Shown here one piece after another: positions 51,165-60,975 of a stretch of DNA of 64,000 bases. How positions within the stretch are numbered: position 1 is the stretch's first letter; each line of letters begins with the position of its first letter. Origin of the DNA: CAYJAD01 sp964368075 (GTDB lineage Bacteria; Desulfobacterota; Desulfovibrionia; Desulfovibrionales; Desulfovibrionaceae); NCBI GenBank assembly GCA_964368075.1, contig CAYJAD010000010.1:1-64000 (forward strand), written 5' to 3'. A program made the translations under genes and the position numbers. The notes under the pieces were generated by a model, which did no database searches, had not been told where the DNA came from, and saw only the letters and a list, made by a program, of their open reading frames with translations.

Positions 51165-54100
51165 TTAACCTAACCCTTCGCCACAATACGGACAAAATGT
51201 TATATCATTCATAGGTATAGGATGGGCACATGCTTCATTGGGGCACACTTTAGGCACAGGCCCAAGCTCTACAATAAGCTCCCCTTCCACAACGGAAATC
51301 ATTTGCTTGCTTTCTTTGTAGTCAGCCGTTTTTAGTACACGCACTACTATTCCATCCATAGGAGCAAGCACAGCTTTTTCTTGTTTCATAATGGAAACGT
51401 TGAAAAGCTCTTCACCCTTTTTCACTATATCTCCGGGGTGCACATACATTACCCATAAGTCACCATTGCTGGGGGCAGCCACATGATGAGGATTCTGCGG
51501 GTCAGCCTTAGGCACACCTTTAACATTATGCCCTGTTGGTTCAGCCACCTGTACATCGGTCACCATAATTTCTGAATCAAGAACATAGCGACACACAGAA
51601 GTTCCGGCTGCATTGGGCTCTGAAAAACTCAAAATTACAAGATGGTGCGGCTTACCTTTGCTATCTTCAAAATACAAATCTTGCCCAATTTTCAATCCTT
51701 CAAACCATACGTGTAAAGGTAAATTATTGGGATCACCGTATTCTTGCTTAAACTTTATGGTTTTAATAGCATCACCGGGATGATTTAAATAAAGAGAAAA
51801 CTCTTCATCGGTGGGTTTGCGTCGTATAATATCAATGAAAGCTTGTTCTTCGGCTACAAGATTAATATCTTTTAGATTTTCAAGAGGAGAAACTTCTACT
51901 CTATCCGCAATGGCTGTTTTCCACGCATTGCCAAAAGCACTTTCGTACACCCAATCAGGAGGAAAGCCCAAAGGAAGCTTGCCAAATTTACCCAACAAAA
52001 GATTACGGAAGGCATCGTTACAATCTTGATAAATATTCAAGCGAGCTTTTTTCATTTCGCTGCTCAACTCGCTTTCATCATGCGTCGTTATTTCTTCAAG
52101 AACTTGTAGTAAATAACGAACTTCTTCTTCCCCACCGCGTTTCCATGCACCTGTTACGGCTAAGAACGCGGTATTCCAAGTAATTTGAGAACCTGGGGTT
52201 ACATCATGATAGCGTACTATCTTGCGTGTACCGGCCAAGAATTTCAGCATATAAGGCAGTAAATGAATATAACCTTGTTTTACTGCGCCTTCTTGAGAGG
52301 AAGACGTTGCGCCGCCAGGCATGGCATGCTCTACCACGTCATAATCGATACCATTGAAATATGGCGAGCAATAACGATCGTAGTAAGGCATAATTTGCTT
52401 GCAAACAAAGTTAGCATCGCGAATAGCATTTTTATTTAGTTGGGTTTCTAAGCCCATTTCGCCTTCAACATAAGCTGCCATGGACAAAACGTCGCCTTGT
52501 CCATACGAGCGTACAGCAGAACCAAGACCCACATCTAAAATATGCGCGCCGGCTTTGGCAGCGGCACCGCAGGCAGGTACAAAAAGTCCATCAGTATAAT
52601 GTCTATGATAATGCAAGACCAGTTCTGGCCAGCGTTTACGCAAAGAGCTTACCAACTCTGTCATAAAGCGCGGCGGACACACGCCAGCCATATCTTTAAG
52701 ACCAAGGATGATATTTTTGGAAGCTTCTTCCATACTAGCCCCCATGGCACCACCTACCATGCGTAAAATAGCTTCGGTGACTTCCATATAGTGGGGAACA
52801 TCAAAACCCTTAGCCCAAGAAAGAGAAATAGCCGGTTGGAAAATAACTTCTTTACGAGACATAACCACTTCTGCCAAAGGAAGCATATTTTCCACATGAT
52901 TTAAGAAGTCAAAGCAACGAATAACCTGATAATGATCACAAATCATTTCACCGGTTAAACGCATAAGATTACGAGGTTGCGGAGAGTAACCAAGCACATT
53001 GGTAGACCGCACCAAGATTTGTTTCATGGTTTTTGGCGCAAAAGAATTCCATTCTTTGGCCTCCGTGAAAGGATAGGTCATATTGGCGAGCATGGCCACG
53101 TGAAAATGTGCCCCACCGCCGTTTTCAATGGAAAAATATCCGGCATTATCTAAATATGGCCCGATGAGTTTATCTTCAGCTAAGCGAAAACGGTTGCCGC
53201 TGTTGGACTGGGTGAAGTCACGTGGAGTAGTGTCGGTAAAGTGCACACGATTACTGTCGCGCACATAATCCAATAAAGCTTGCCTGTCACCACGAGGATA
53301 AGGCGATGGAGCGCGACGCTCCGCAGCTATAATAGGAGGTAATACCGGTTCAAACTCAGGCATGCGAGGTGTATCTGCACTGCGATAGGTACCCAGCTTT
53401 ACATGAGGATTAAATCCTTTAGCAGAAATTTCTGCCACAAGGTTTGCTAAACGCTCCCCTTCGGGTGCCATATCTGTATAGCACATGAGCTCCGGTGTTT
53501 GCGCAATGAAATTAGTGTCAAAATTAGCATTTCGGAACAAAGGATGCTTTAAAATTTGTTTAAAGAAAGGAATGGTGGTTTTAATGCCGCCAATGATATA
53601 TTCCCCAAGGGCCCGTTCCATAATGCTCACGGTTTTGTCCCAATCACGAGCATAGGTTATAAGCAAGGCTCCCGCGGAGTCGTAGTTGGGCGGAAATTCA
53701 TACCCTGCTGTCATGTTGGTATCTAAGCGAACCCCGGGGCCTCCTGGCGATACATATCGCGTAACAAGACCGGAATTGGGGTTAAACTGGCTTTGTGGGT
53801 CTTCACAGTTGATACGCACTTGCATGGCAAAATGCATAGGCGGAGTGGCCTGTTCACCAAGGCGCAACTTGGCACCAAAGGCAATGGCAATTTGCTCTTC
53901 TACAAGGTCAACGCCATAGCGGCATTCAGTAATACCATGCTCTACTTGCAAGCGTGTATTTACTTCAATAAGATATGCCGTACCATCTGGTTCTACCAAA
54001 AATTCCACTGTGGCCAATGAATGGAAGCCCACTTCACGAATAAGATGCGCAGCATATCCTTTTAATGTTTCACGCAATTCTGGTGTGAGGCCTTCCCAAG

Positions 54101-54875
54101 GAGAAGGTGTAATTTCAATAAGCTTTTGGTGATTACGCTGTACTGTGCAATCACGTTCATCAAAAGCAAAAACATTGCCATGTTTGTCTGAAATCACTTG
54201 AATTTCAATGTGGCGCACTTTAGAAAGATACTTTTCTACAAAAAGACGAGGATTACCAAAAGAAGCCTGAGCCATGGCCGAAGCTTTAAAGAAAGCATCT
54301 TCTAATTCTGCTTCATTAAAAATAGCAAAAATGCCGCGACCGCCACCGCCGCCTTCGGCTTTTAGCATAATGGGCAAGCCCATTTCTTTAATAAGTTTTC
54401 GCGCAGTTGGAATATCCACAGCACCTTCAGAACCTGGCACCACAGGAATACCAAGCTTCATGGCAATTTCACGAGCTTGAACTTTATTGCCTAAGCTGTT
54501 CATAGCCTCGGCTGTAGCACCGATAAAGGTTATACCTGCTTCTTCGCATTTTTTAGGGAAAAGAGAATCTTCAGAAGCAAAACCCCACCCTGGATGAATG
54601 CCTACAATACCACGTCTTTTGGCTAAGGATATAATTCTATCAATATCTAAATAAGCGCGGGGGTCTTTACCAAGCAGTAATAATTCTTGTGCTGTAGAGG
54701 CCGCAGGCGCAGTTTTGTCTACATCGGTAGCCGTCATAACGGCAGTGGCATCAAAGCGTTCACGAATGGAACGGCAAATACGACGCCCGGGGATACCTCT
54801 GTTTGCCACCAAAATGGCTTTACCACGCAAAAATTCTTGGACTTCTTCAAAACTTCTCATTTCCTGAGTACTCAT
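51165..54875 (-). CDS. pyc: Pyruvate carboxylase
   Basis: This 1236-residue biotin enzyme carboxylates pyruvate to oxaloacetate, supplying the TCA branch and aspartate. The ATG at 54875 has GGAAGG upstream; the reading from 54968 runs into birA. The biotin carboxylase part (1-480) has EGGGGRGIF, ERDCTVQRNHQKLIE and LIEVNTRLQVEHG. The carboxyltransferase barrel (about 560-1000) follows. The biotinyl Lys is in SIMKQEKAVLAPMDG (about 1163), with Gln and Glu where AMKME is usual. A C-terminal extension CPNEAC...CPYCG (about 1210-1232) looks like a zinc ribbon. birA is 17 bases upstream. Confidence 0.95.
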   Translation of the reverse strand: MSTQEMRSFEEVQEFLRGKAILVANRGIPGRRICRSIRERFDATAVMTATDVDKTAPAASTAQELLLLGKDPRAYLDIDRIISLAKRRGIVGIHPGWGFASEDSLFPKKCEEAGITFIGATAEAMNSLGNKVQAREIAMKLGIPVVPGSEGAVDIPTARKLIKEMGLPIMLKAEGGGGGRGIFAIFNEAELEDAFFKASAMAQASFGNPRLFVEKYLSKVRHIEIQVISDKHGNVFAFDERDCTVQRNHQKLIEITPSPWEGLTPELRETLKGYAAHLIREVGFHSLATVEFLVEPDGTAYLIEVNTRLQVEHGITECRYGVDLVEEQIAIAFGAKLRLGEQATPPMHFAMQVRINCEDPQSQFNPNSGLVTRYVSPGGPGVRLDTNMTAGYEFPPNYDSAGALLITYARDWDKTVSIMERALGEYIIGGIKTTIPFFKQILKHPLFRNANFDTNFIAQTPELMCYTDMAPEGERLANLVAEISAKGFNPHVKLGTYRSADTPRMPEFEPVLPPIIAAERRAPSPYPRGDRQALLDYVRDSNRVHFTDTTPRDFTQSNSGNRFRLAEDKLIGPYLDNAGYFSIENGGGAHFHVAMLANMTYPFTEAKEWNSFAPKTMKQILVRSTNVLGYSPQPRNLMRLTGEMICDHYQVIRCFDFLNHVENMLPLAEVVMSRKEVIFQPAISLSWAKGFDVPHYMEVTEAILRMVGGAMGASMEEASKNIILGLKDMAGVCPPRFMTELVSSLRKRWPELVLHYHRHYTDGLFVPACGAAAKAGAHILDVGLGSAVRSYGQGDVLSMAAYVEGEMGLETQLNKNAIRDANFVCKQIMPYYDRYCSPYFNGIDYDVVEHAMPGGATSSSQEGAVKQGYIHLLPYMLKFLAGTRKIVRYHDVTPGSQITWNTAFLAVTGAWKRGGEEEVRYLLQVLEEITTHDESELSSEMKKARLNIYQDCNDAFRNLLLGKFGKLPLGFPPDWVYESAFGNAWKTAIADRVEVSPLENLKDINLVAEEQAFIDIIRRKPTDEEFSLYLNHPGDAIKTIKFKQEYGDPNNLPLHVWFEGLKIGQDLYFEDSKGKPHHLVILSFSEPNAAGTSVCRYVLDSEIMVTDVQVAEPTGHNVKGVPKADPQNPHHVAAPSNGDLWVMYVHPGDIVKKGEELFNVSIMKQEKAVLAPMDGIVVRVLKTADYKESKQMISVVEGELIVELGPVPKVCPNEACAHPIPMNDITFCPYCGEGLG

Positions 54876-54892
54876 ACTGTGTAATCCTTCCA

Positions 54893-55753
54893 TTACATTT
54901 CGCCCTGTTGTACAAGACGAAGACTTCCACTGGTATATAAGTGCATTTGACCCTGCTGTTGAATACAAATTTCGCCTAAAGTTCCAACACCTTGCAAAAT
55001 ACCATATACTTTTTCACGGCCATCATCCAACTCCACATAATGCCCTTTCCATAACAAAACATGCTCAGCATCTTCTTTCCAAGTTACATTCATGGGCAAT
55101 TTATTCTTGTACCAAAAATCAAGTTCACTTACAAGATGCAACCATAAACATTCCGCCGTTGGATTTTCAGAAGAAAAAATACTTTTATTTAATAATCTTA
55201 TGTAGTGCTGATCCATTGTGGGCATGGGTAAACACCCCGCAGGCAAGGCATGCTTTTCACGCAGTGCGCCTACATCCGGCGCTTGCACTATATTAAGCCC
55301 AATGCCGGCCATAAGCACCCCTTGTCTTTCTTCCAGCAAAACCCCCCCTACCTTAAAGGCTTTGTGCGGGCTTTGCTCTACATATACAAGATCATTAGGC
55401 CATTTTAAATGTAAAAAAATTCCTTTTCTTTGTAAGGATTTAATAATAAATGCAGATAAAGCCGGTGCAGCAGCTGTGCTTAAAAAAGCCCCTTCCAGAG
55501 GTAAACGCAAAGCGGCATAGATATTACCCACAGGAGAATGCCACAGTCTGCGTGTTTGCCCGCGTCCTTTGCTTTGACTTAAGGCTAAAACGGAACTGCC
55601 TACCGGAAAAATATTTTCTTGTACCAGATCCCAAGCGTCATCTAAGACAGAGCCTGTATGCCCCACGGTAAAAACAGAACCAGGCAATGCTTGCCCTTGC
55701 CAAACATTTTCTTTGTGTAAAAAGCTTTTTTTTTCAACGCAAATATGCAACAC
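54893..55753 (-). CDS. birA: Biotin-protein ligase, no DNA-binding domain
   Basis: This 286-residue enzyme attaches biotin to the biotinyl Lys, most obviously that of pyruvate carboxylase encoded immediately downstream (17-base gap). Conserved are SQSKGRGQTRRLWHSPVGN (biotin/ATP loop), LHLKWPNDLVY, KVGGVLLEERQGVLMAGIGLN and the C-terminal SH3-like domain. It lacks the N-terminal HTH of E. coli BirA, so it is a group I ligase and not a repressor. Start is GTG at 55753 or TTG at 55750, with GGAG very close. Its start is back to back with cca. Confidence 0.92.
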   Translation of the reverse strand: MLHICVEKKSFLHKENVWQGQALPGSVFTVGHTGSVLDDAWDLVQENIFPVGSSVLALSQSKGRGQTRRLWHSPVGNIYAALRLPLEGAFLSTAAAPALSAFIIKSLQRKGIFLHLKWPNDLVYVEQSPHKAFKVGGVLLEERQGVLMAGIGLNIVQAPDVGALREKHALPAGCLPMPTMDQHYIRLLNKSIFSSENPTAECLWLHLVSELDFWYKNKLPMNVTWKEDAEHVLLWKGHYVELDDGREKVYGILQGVGTLGEICIQQQGQMHLYTSGSLRLVQQGEM

Positions 55754-55760
55754 TTACTCC

Positions 55761-56840
55761 ATGCTCTATTATATTGTTGGTGGCGCTGTGCGTGACATTC
55801 TTATGGGGCGCATACCCCAAGATGCTGATATGGCCTTTTGTGGTCATGAGGAAGATTTTTTTGCAGATTTTCCCATGGCTCAAAAAGTGGGAAAAACAAT
55901 TCATGTCTATCTTGTAGAAGGTAGAGAATATATGCCTCTCTATGCTCAAGATATTACAGCTGATTTGCTACATCGAGATCTTACTATTAATGCTTTGGCT
56001 TTGGATCAACAAGGTTTTATTCACGCCCATCCTTTTGCATTCTTTGATTTACGCCACGGCATTTTGCGTCCGGCTTCTGCAAAAGCTTTTTTTCAAGATA
56101 CCACACGTATTTATCGCTTAGCACGCTTTGCTGCCACTTTTCCCCTTTTTTCTATTCACCAAGAGGCCATACGACAAGCAAAGACTGTGGTCAAGACCGA
56201 AGCACACACACTGCTACCTGCAGAAAGAGTAGGTAGAGAATTCCTGAAAGCTTTGCAAGCAGAAAAACCCTCACTTTTTCTAGGCTGCCTGCAACAAATA
56301 CAGGCCCTCACCCCTTGGTTTTTAGAATGCACCACACTCTCTTCTGAAAATTTTATCCGCTTAGGGCACTTGATGGACAGTATACAGTGCTCAACATCTC
56401 AAAACAATAAGGAACATTTAGGGCTTTTACGTTTCTTGCTTTGGGGGGCATTTTTTTCACAAACAAAATATGTATCTTTTACAGAACATCCCCTTTATCA
56501 ACTTGTTTTACGTTTACACCTACCTATGCATTTTGCCAAAGCCGCATATTTTTTCGCAAGCACATGTATACAAGCACAAAATCTATCGCAACTCCCCTTA
56601 GACAGGCAGGTACACATATTACACAAAGCACATACCCTAGGCATAAGCCAAAGCTATTGGCAAGCCATAGACCATATTTATAAAACAAAATTTTCAGACA
56701 TGTATGCAGTGCAAGCTTTACAAGCCATATTAAGTGTACATTTACCACAAAAATGGCGTAATAAAGGAATAGATTCAGGAAAGAAGCTTTTAGAGTTACA
56801 ATGTAAAGCTTTAGAAGAGTTACATGTTATTGCTAATTGA
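55761..56840 (+). CDS. tRNA nucleotidyltransferase / poly(A) polymerase family
   Basis: This 359-residue enzyme is of the CCA-adding class II type. YYIVGGAVRDILMGRIPQDADMAF (residues 3-26) has GGxVRD and the DxD metal site. DITADLLHRDLTINALALD and RIYRLARFAATF give the nucleotide-recognition helices. The C-terminal half is helical. The ATG at 55761 is chosen; a TTG at 55713 would overlap birA by 41 bases. There is no ribosome site. Both tRNA sequences seen here encode CCA, so its role may be repair. Poly(A) polymerase activity cannot be excluded. Confidence 0.85.
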   Translation: MLYYIVGGAVRDILMGRIPQDADMAFCGHEEDFFADFPMAQKVGKTIHVYLVEGREYMPLYAQDITADLLHRDLTINALALDQQGFIHAHPFAFFDLRHGILRPASAKAFFQDTTRIYRLARFAATFPLFSIHQEAIRQAKTVVKTEAHTLLPAERVGREFLKALQAEKPSLFLGCLQQIQALTPWFLECTTLSSENFIRLGHLMDSIQCSTSQNNKEHLGLLRFLLWGAFFSQTKYVSFTEHPLYQLVLRLHLPMHFAKAAYFFASTCIQAQNLSQLPLDRQVHILHKAHTLGISQSYWQAIDHIYKTKFSDMYAVQALQAILSVHLPQKWRNKGIDSGKKLLELQCKALEELHVIAN

Positions 56841-56930
56841 TGCTGAAAAAATTAATAATATATTGAAATAATATTATTTAAAATCATTAGTACGTTTTAA
56901 GTACCTATTGCTTAACAGACTGTTGAAATA

Positions 56931-57419
56931 TTAAATGAAAACCGAGCCTTCTTGCACAAGAAATTCCCTACCGAGCTCTTCCATTTCAGTACACAAGGCA
57001 AACATTTCTTCACTATGCTCATAACCCAAAAGATGACCAAGGCCATGAGCCAATAAACGCACCGCATGTTCTTGAATATCTTGCCCATACAGGATACATT
57101 CTCGCTGTAAAGTGTCTACAGAAAGCACTAAAATATCAGGATGTTTAGGCTCGTCTTCCATTATCGCAGGTACAGGAGTATGGCCACTTTCTTCGTGGGC
57201 AGGAAAAGATAAGATATTGGTGGGCCCCATACAATGCATGTGGCTTGTATTCAATAAAATTATTCGCGCATCGCTTACTATATGCAAGACAATATGTGAT
57301 TGTTCTTTTGCAAAAAGGTGCGCATATGGGCTAAGCATATATGAAATAAGCGCTTTACATATAGCACTGGGCAAAGGACATCGCCACGCCACTTCATTAT
57401 GTACTGATACCTGTAACAT
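56931..57419 (-). CDS. ybeY: Endoribonuclease YbeY
   Basis: This 162-residue metalloenzyme works in 16S rRNA 3' maturation and ribosome quality control. The zinc site HGLGHLLGYEH (about residues 125-135) matches the H-x3-H-x5-H pattern. NILSFPAHEESG replaces the usual TDVLSFP. It starts 1 base after the pgpH stop, within the phoH-pgpH-ybeY operon. No ribosome site is seen, so translation is likely coupled to the gene before it. Confidence 0.93.
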   Translation of the reverse strand: MLQVSVHNEVAWRCPLPSAICKALISYMLSPYAHLFAKEQSHIVLHIVSDARIILLNTSHMHCMGPTNILSFPAHEESGHTPVPAIMEDEPKHPDILVLSVDTLQRECILYGQDIQEHAVRLLAHGLGHLLGYEHSEEMFALCTEMEELGREFLVQEGSVFI

Positions 57420-57420
57420 A

Positions 57421-59787
57421 TTAACTTTTAGTATTTTCTTTACTTGCTTGAGCCTCTTCTACACCCTGCATAGCAGAAGAAGTGGCACTTGCATCTTGCA
57501 TAGATGTTCCTTCTGTTTCAGCTTTGGCTTTTTCCTTACCATTGCTCTTTTTCTCTTCTTTGTTAACCCCATTTTCCTTAACAGGGTCTTTGGGGTTTCC
57601 TGCAGGGTAAGCAATGCGCTGATGAAAAATTCCTGTCAAAATACGTAAAAATTGCTCACTAATTTTATGTAAATCTTTAAATGTCAATGCGGATTCGTCC
57701 AATTGTCCTTCAGAAAAAATTCCTTTTACTATTTTATCAATATGCGTCTTTAAGCGAGCCGGTGTGGGGTCTGTTAAAGTGCGACTTGAAGCCTCCACAG
57801 AGTCAGCCAACATCAAAATAGCGGCTTCTTTTGTTTGTGGTCGCGGCCCTGCATAACAATAGTCAGATTCACGGACATTTTCTCCCATGGTTACAGCCTT
57901 ATGATAAAAATAGCTTATAAGCCGCGTGCCATGATGCTGTGCAATAAGAGCGGTAATTTCTTCACCTAATTTATGACTTTCAGCCAGTTCAGCCCCTTTT
58001 TTCACATGAGAAGTTAAAATAAGTGCCGACATGGAAGGCGCCAATTTATCGTGTTTATTGCGTCCACCAAATTGATTTTCAATAAAATAATCCGGATGGC
58101 TTAACTTACCTACATCGTGATATAAAGCCCCTACTTTGCAGAGTAGAGAATTGGCACCAATGGCCTTAGCAGCGGCTTCCACCATATTGGCTACAACCAA
58201 GGAGTGGTGATATGTACCCGGCATGGTTACCATCATATCTTGCATAAGAGGATGCTCTAAACTCATAAATTCCATAAGCTTAAAGCGTGTTGTATAGGAA
58301 AAAAGCATTTCAAGCACAGGGCTGAAGGCAAAAAGAATAAATACCGACGCAATACTATTACAAATAACCCCTATCATTTGCATGGGATACTGTTGAATAG
58401 GGCTTTGATTTATAAGGCTTACACCAAGCCAGAAACAAAGCTGCATAATACTTAGCGGTATAATGCTCCATACCACATCTTGTCGGCTTTGAGTGCGCGT
58501 TACCAATAAGGTTGCTACCATACCACCAAGGAAATAGTAGAAAAATAGAGCTATGCCACCTTTAAACATGATTGTAGTAAAAAGTGCCAAAAGTAAACTA
58601 ATGGTACAATAACGACGCGCCGCAAAAACCATAGCCACAATGCCCACCAAGCCCGAAACAGGGAAAGCATAGGCTAAAAGTGAAACATTGCTAGAATCAC
58701 CACTTTCTACGGCTAAAATGTACACCAATTTTGCTACCAGTGTGCACCCTGCCAAAAGAAAAGCCATGAACAAAAAGTCTTTGTTGCGTAACGGCGTGCC
58801 GGCTTTACCACTAGGTGCAATGACAAGCCCTGCACTGATTAGAAAACTTAAAATGAAAAGACCGAAAGAATAGCGTAGCTGAATCCAGTCTCCGCCGCTA
58901 TTATGCAAGGTTTGTAATTTTGTTTGCTGTTCTCTGGTAACTACATCGCCTTTGCGCACTATAACCTCGCCGCGATGCAGGCTATAAAAGACTGGGTCTA
59001 CGTCGCTTGCTATGGCTTCTGCCCTTTCATCAGTAAGAGGCCCATTAAAAGAAAGGGATGAGGGCATAAAAGCAGAAAGCAAGATATTTAGAGCGCGTTT
59101 TTCTAGTTCATCTAAAGCAAGATCTTTACGTATAACACCGCTTAATTGCACTAAAGTGGATTGTACGTCGGGCAATGTCGTTACGTCATGGCGCAAAGTT
59201 TCTTCGCCTGTTTCTAAAACACGTATAATAACGCCACCTTTGCCCACTCGTCCCGCACGCATATCTGTGACAAGACCATCTGTCAGTATGCTGCGTACCA
59301 TGGGCAAAAGATGCGAAGAAACATAGGTTTGCAAAGTTGGGCTTGCCAATTGTTCCAATACTTCTTCTGCAATTTCAGGTGTTAATGCATTTTCTAGCTC
59401 TTTAATGGCCACGTATTCTACACCAAGATTTAAGCCATTAATTTCGCGTAAAATATCCATGATTTTTTGGCTAAAGTCTTCGTAGGCAGACAAAGATAAA
59501 TCATACACTAAAGGCTGAGCATTGCGTAATTGCTCTCTTCTGGCATTGGTTGCTAAAATATCTTCCACAAGCAATTCACGACTGGCCACCACATCGGCAT
59601 CGGCCACAGTACCTGCCGTAAACAGCTTTGGTTTATTATCAAAATTAATGCCGGAAAATAAAGATAAAGCCAGCAATGAAATAATCATCACAACGAGGCC
59701 ATAGCCCCATTGATGCTGGCTGCGCAAAGAACGCACAAGAGCCTGAATGGAGTTTTCGCTACTTCTTTTCTTCTTGGTAACTATCAT
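57421..59787 (-). CDS. 7TM-HD family c-di-AMP phosphodiesterase-like protein
   Basis: This 788-residue membrane protein belongs to the PgpH/YqfF family. An N-terminal membrane segment (residues about 30-50) is followed by an extracytoplasmic 7TMR-HDED region of about 250 residues, then seven membrane helices (about 310-510) and a cytoplasmic HD domain: HHSLVVANMVEAAAKAIG, LYHDVGKL, SAHILTSHVK-like (LILTSHVKKGAELAE), IAQHHGTRLI and ADSVEASSR. The tail is a Lys/Glu/Ala-rich extension of about 60 residues. The family degrades c-di-AMP in Firmicutes; the substrate here is not shown. It overlaps phoH by 29 bases. Confidence 0.9.
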   Translation of the reverse strand: MIVTKKKRSSENSIQALVRSLRSQHQWGYGLVVMIISLLALSLFSGINFDNKPKLFTAGTVADADVVASRELLVEDILATNARREQLRNAQPLVYDLSLSAYEDFSQKIMDILREINGLNLGVEYVAIKELENALTPEIAEEVLEQLASPTLQTYVSSHLLPMVRSILTDGLVTDMRAGRVGKGGVIIRVLETGEETLRHDVTTLPDVQSTLVQLSGVIRKDLALDELEKRALNILLSAFMPSSLSFNGPLTDERAEAIASDVDPVFYSLHRGEVIVRKGDVVTREQQTKLQTLHNSGGDWIQLRYSFGLFILSFLISAGLVIAPSGKAGTPLRNKDFLFMAFLLAGCTLVAKLVYILAVESGDSSNVSLLAYAFPVSGLVGIVAMVFAARRYCTISLLLALFTTIMFKGGIALFFYYFLGGMVATLLVTRTQSRQDVVWSIIPLSIMQLCFWLGVSLINQSPIQQYPMQMIGVICNSIASVFILFAFSPVLEMLFSYTTRFKLMEFMSLEHPLMQDMMVTMPGTYHHSLVVANMVEAAAKAIGANSLLCKVGALYHDVGKLSHPDYFIENQFGGRNKHDKLAPSMSALILTSHVKKGAELAESHKLGEEITALIAQHHGTRLISYFYHKAVTMGENVRESDYCYAGPRPQTKEAAILMLADSVEASSRTLTDPTPARLKTHIDKIVKGIFSEGQLDESALTFKDLHKISEQFLRILTGIFHQRIAYPAGNPKDPVKENGVNKEEKKSNGKEKAKAETEGTSMQDASATSSAMQGVEEAQASKENTKS

Positions 59788-60757
59788 ACGCTGCCACTAT
59801 GGCACTAACAAGATTATGTCGCACCACATCTTTTGCTGAAAAGGTATGAAATGCAATACCTTTTACATTTTTTAATATGGAAACAGCCTGCACAAGACCA
59901 GAACGAGACGTAGGCCCATTATCTCCCCATTGCGGGGGCAAGTCAATTTGTGTGGTATCTCCTGTAATAACAGCCCTTGAACCAAAGCCAAGGCGAGTTA
60001 AAAACATTTTCATCTGTTCAGGGGTAGTATTTTGCGCTTCATCTAATATTATGAAAGCATCGTTTAACGTGCGTCCACGCATAAAAGCCAAGGGCGCCAC
60101 TTCAATGATATTTGTTTCGAGCATGGAGAGAACTTTGGGCTGAGGCAGCATGTCGTACAAAGCGTCATATAGGGGACGTAAGTATGGGTTTACTTTTTCA
60201 GCTAAATCTCCCGGCAAGAATCCAAGTCGTTCTCCGGCTTCCACAGCAGGTCGTGTAAGAATTATTTTCTTAACCCTTTGCTGAAAAAGCATAGAAAGCG
60301 CCATGGCCACTGCAAGGTACGTTTTACCTGTACCCGCAGGCCCTAAAGAAAAGACAACTTCTTTAGAGGTTAAAGCCTCATGATACGCCTTTTGCGCAAG
60401 ATTTTTTGCAATGATGGTTTTTCGCGGTGCTGCCACAAAAACAGTATCTTTATAGACTTTGCTTAAAGAAAGTTGCGGCTGCTTTTCCAGCATAGAATAC
60501 GCTGAAGTGACATCTTGACTGTTTAAGACCTTGCCCTCTTGTACATGCGCATAAAGTTGCACAAAAAGATTGCAAAGCCTTTGCAAGACGTGTTGGTCGG
60601 ATGTTTTAACCGTAACACTTGCTCCACGAGAACAAATGTATGCCCCACTTACCCTTTCTAATGTTTCAAGGTGCGCATTATGTGGACCAAAAAGCGCATT
60701 GGCAAGGGTGGGATCATCAAAGGCTACGGTTTCGCATAGCGCAGTATTATCTACCAT
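59759..60757 (-). CDS. phoH: PhoH-like ATPase
   Basis: This 332-residue cytoplasmic ATPase has an N-terminal KH-like region (about residues 20-110). Walker A is GPAGTGKTYLAVAMA (about 142-156). Other blocks are ILTRPAVEAGERLGFLPGD, the Walker B stretch AFIILDEAQNTTPEQMKMFLTRLG and VITGDTTQIDLP. PhoH proteins are RNA-linked helicase-type ATPases usually encoded beside ybeY and linked to rRNA processing. AAGGAG precedes the ATG. It is first gene of phoH-pgpH-ybeY. Confidence 0.95.
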   Translation of the reverse strand: MVDNTALCETVAFDDPTLANALFGPHNAHLETLERVSGAYICSRGASVTVKTSDQHVLQRLCNLFVQLYAHVQEGKVLNSQDVTSAYSMLEKQPQLSLSKVYKDTVFVAAPRKTIIAKNLAQKAYHEALTSKEVVFSLGPAGTGKTYLAVAMALSMLFQQRVKKIILTRPAVEAGERLGFLPGDLAEKVNPYLRPLYDALYDMLPQPKVLSMLETNIIEVAPLAFMRGRTLNDAFIILDEAQNTTPEQMKMFLTRLGFGSRAVITGDTTQIDLPPQWGDNGPTSRSGLVQAVSILKNVKGIAFHTFSAKDVVRHNLVSAIVAAYDSYQEEKK

Positions 60758-60975
60758 GGATTTTATCTACTCCTTTTTTATAAAGCTGTCCATTTTTTTC
60801 TCCACTTGCTTAAAAAAAGACTTTTGGCACTCAAATTGCATAAAATACAGTATCAGTTAGAAAATAAAACCTTAGTAATTACATTATATATATGAAATTA
60901 CTAAATAAAATTACAAACTATTTCATACTTGAGTAGGAAAATATATCTTCCACTCTCCAAAAAAAGGGGAAAGCT

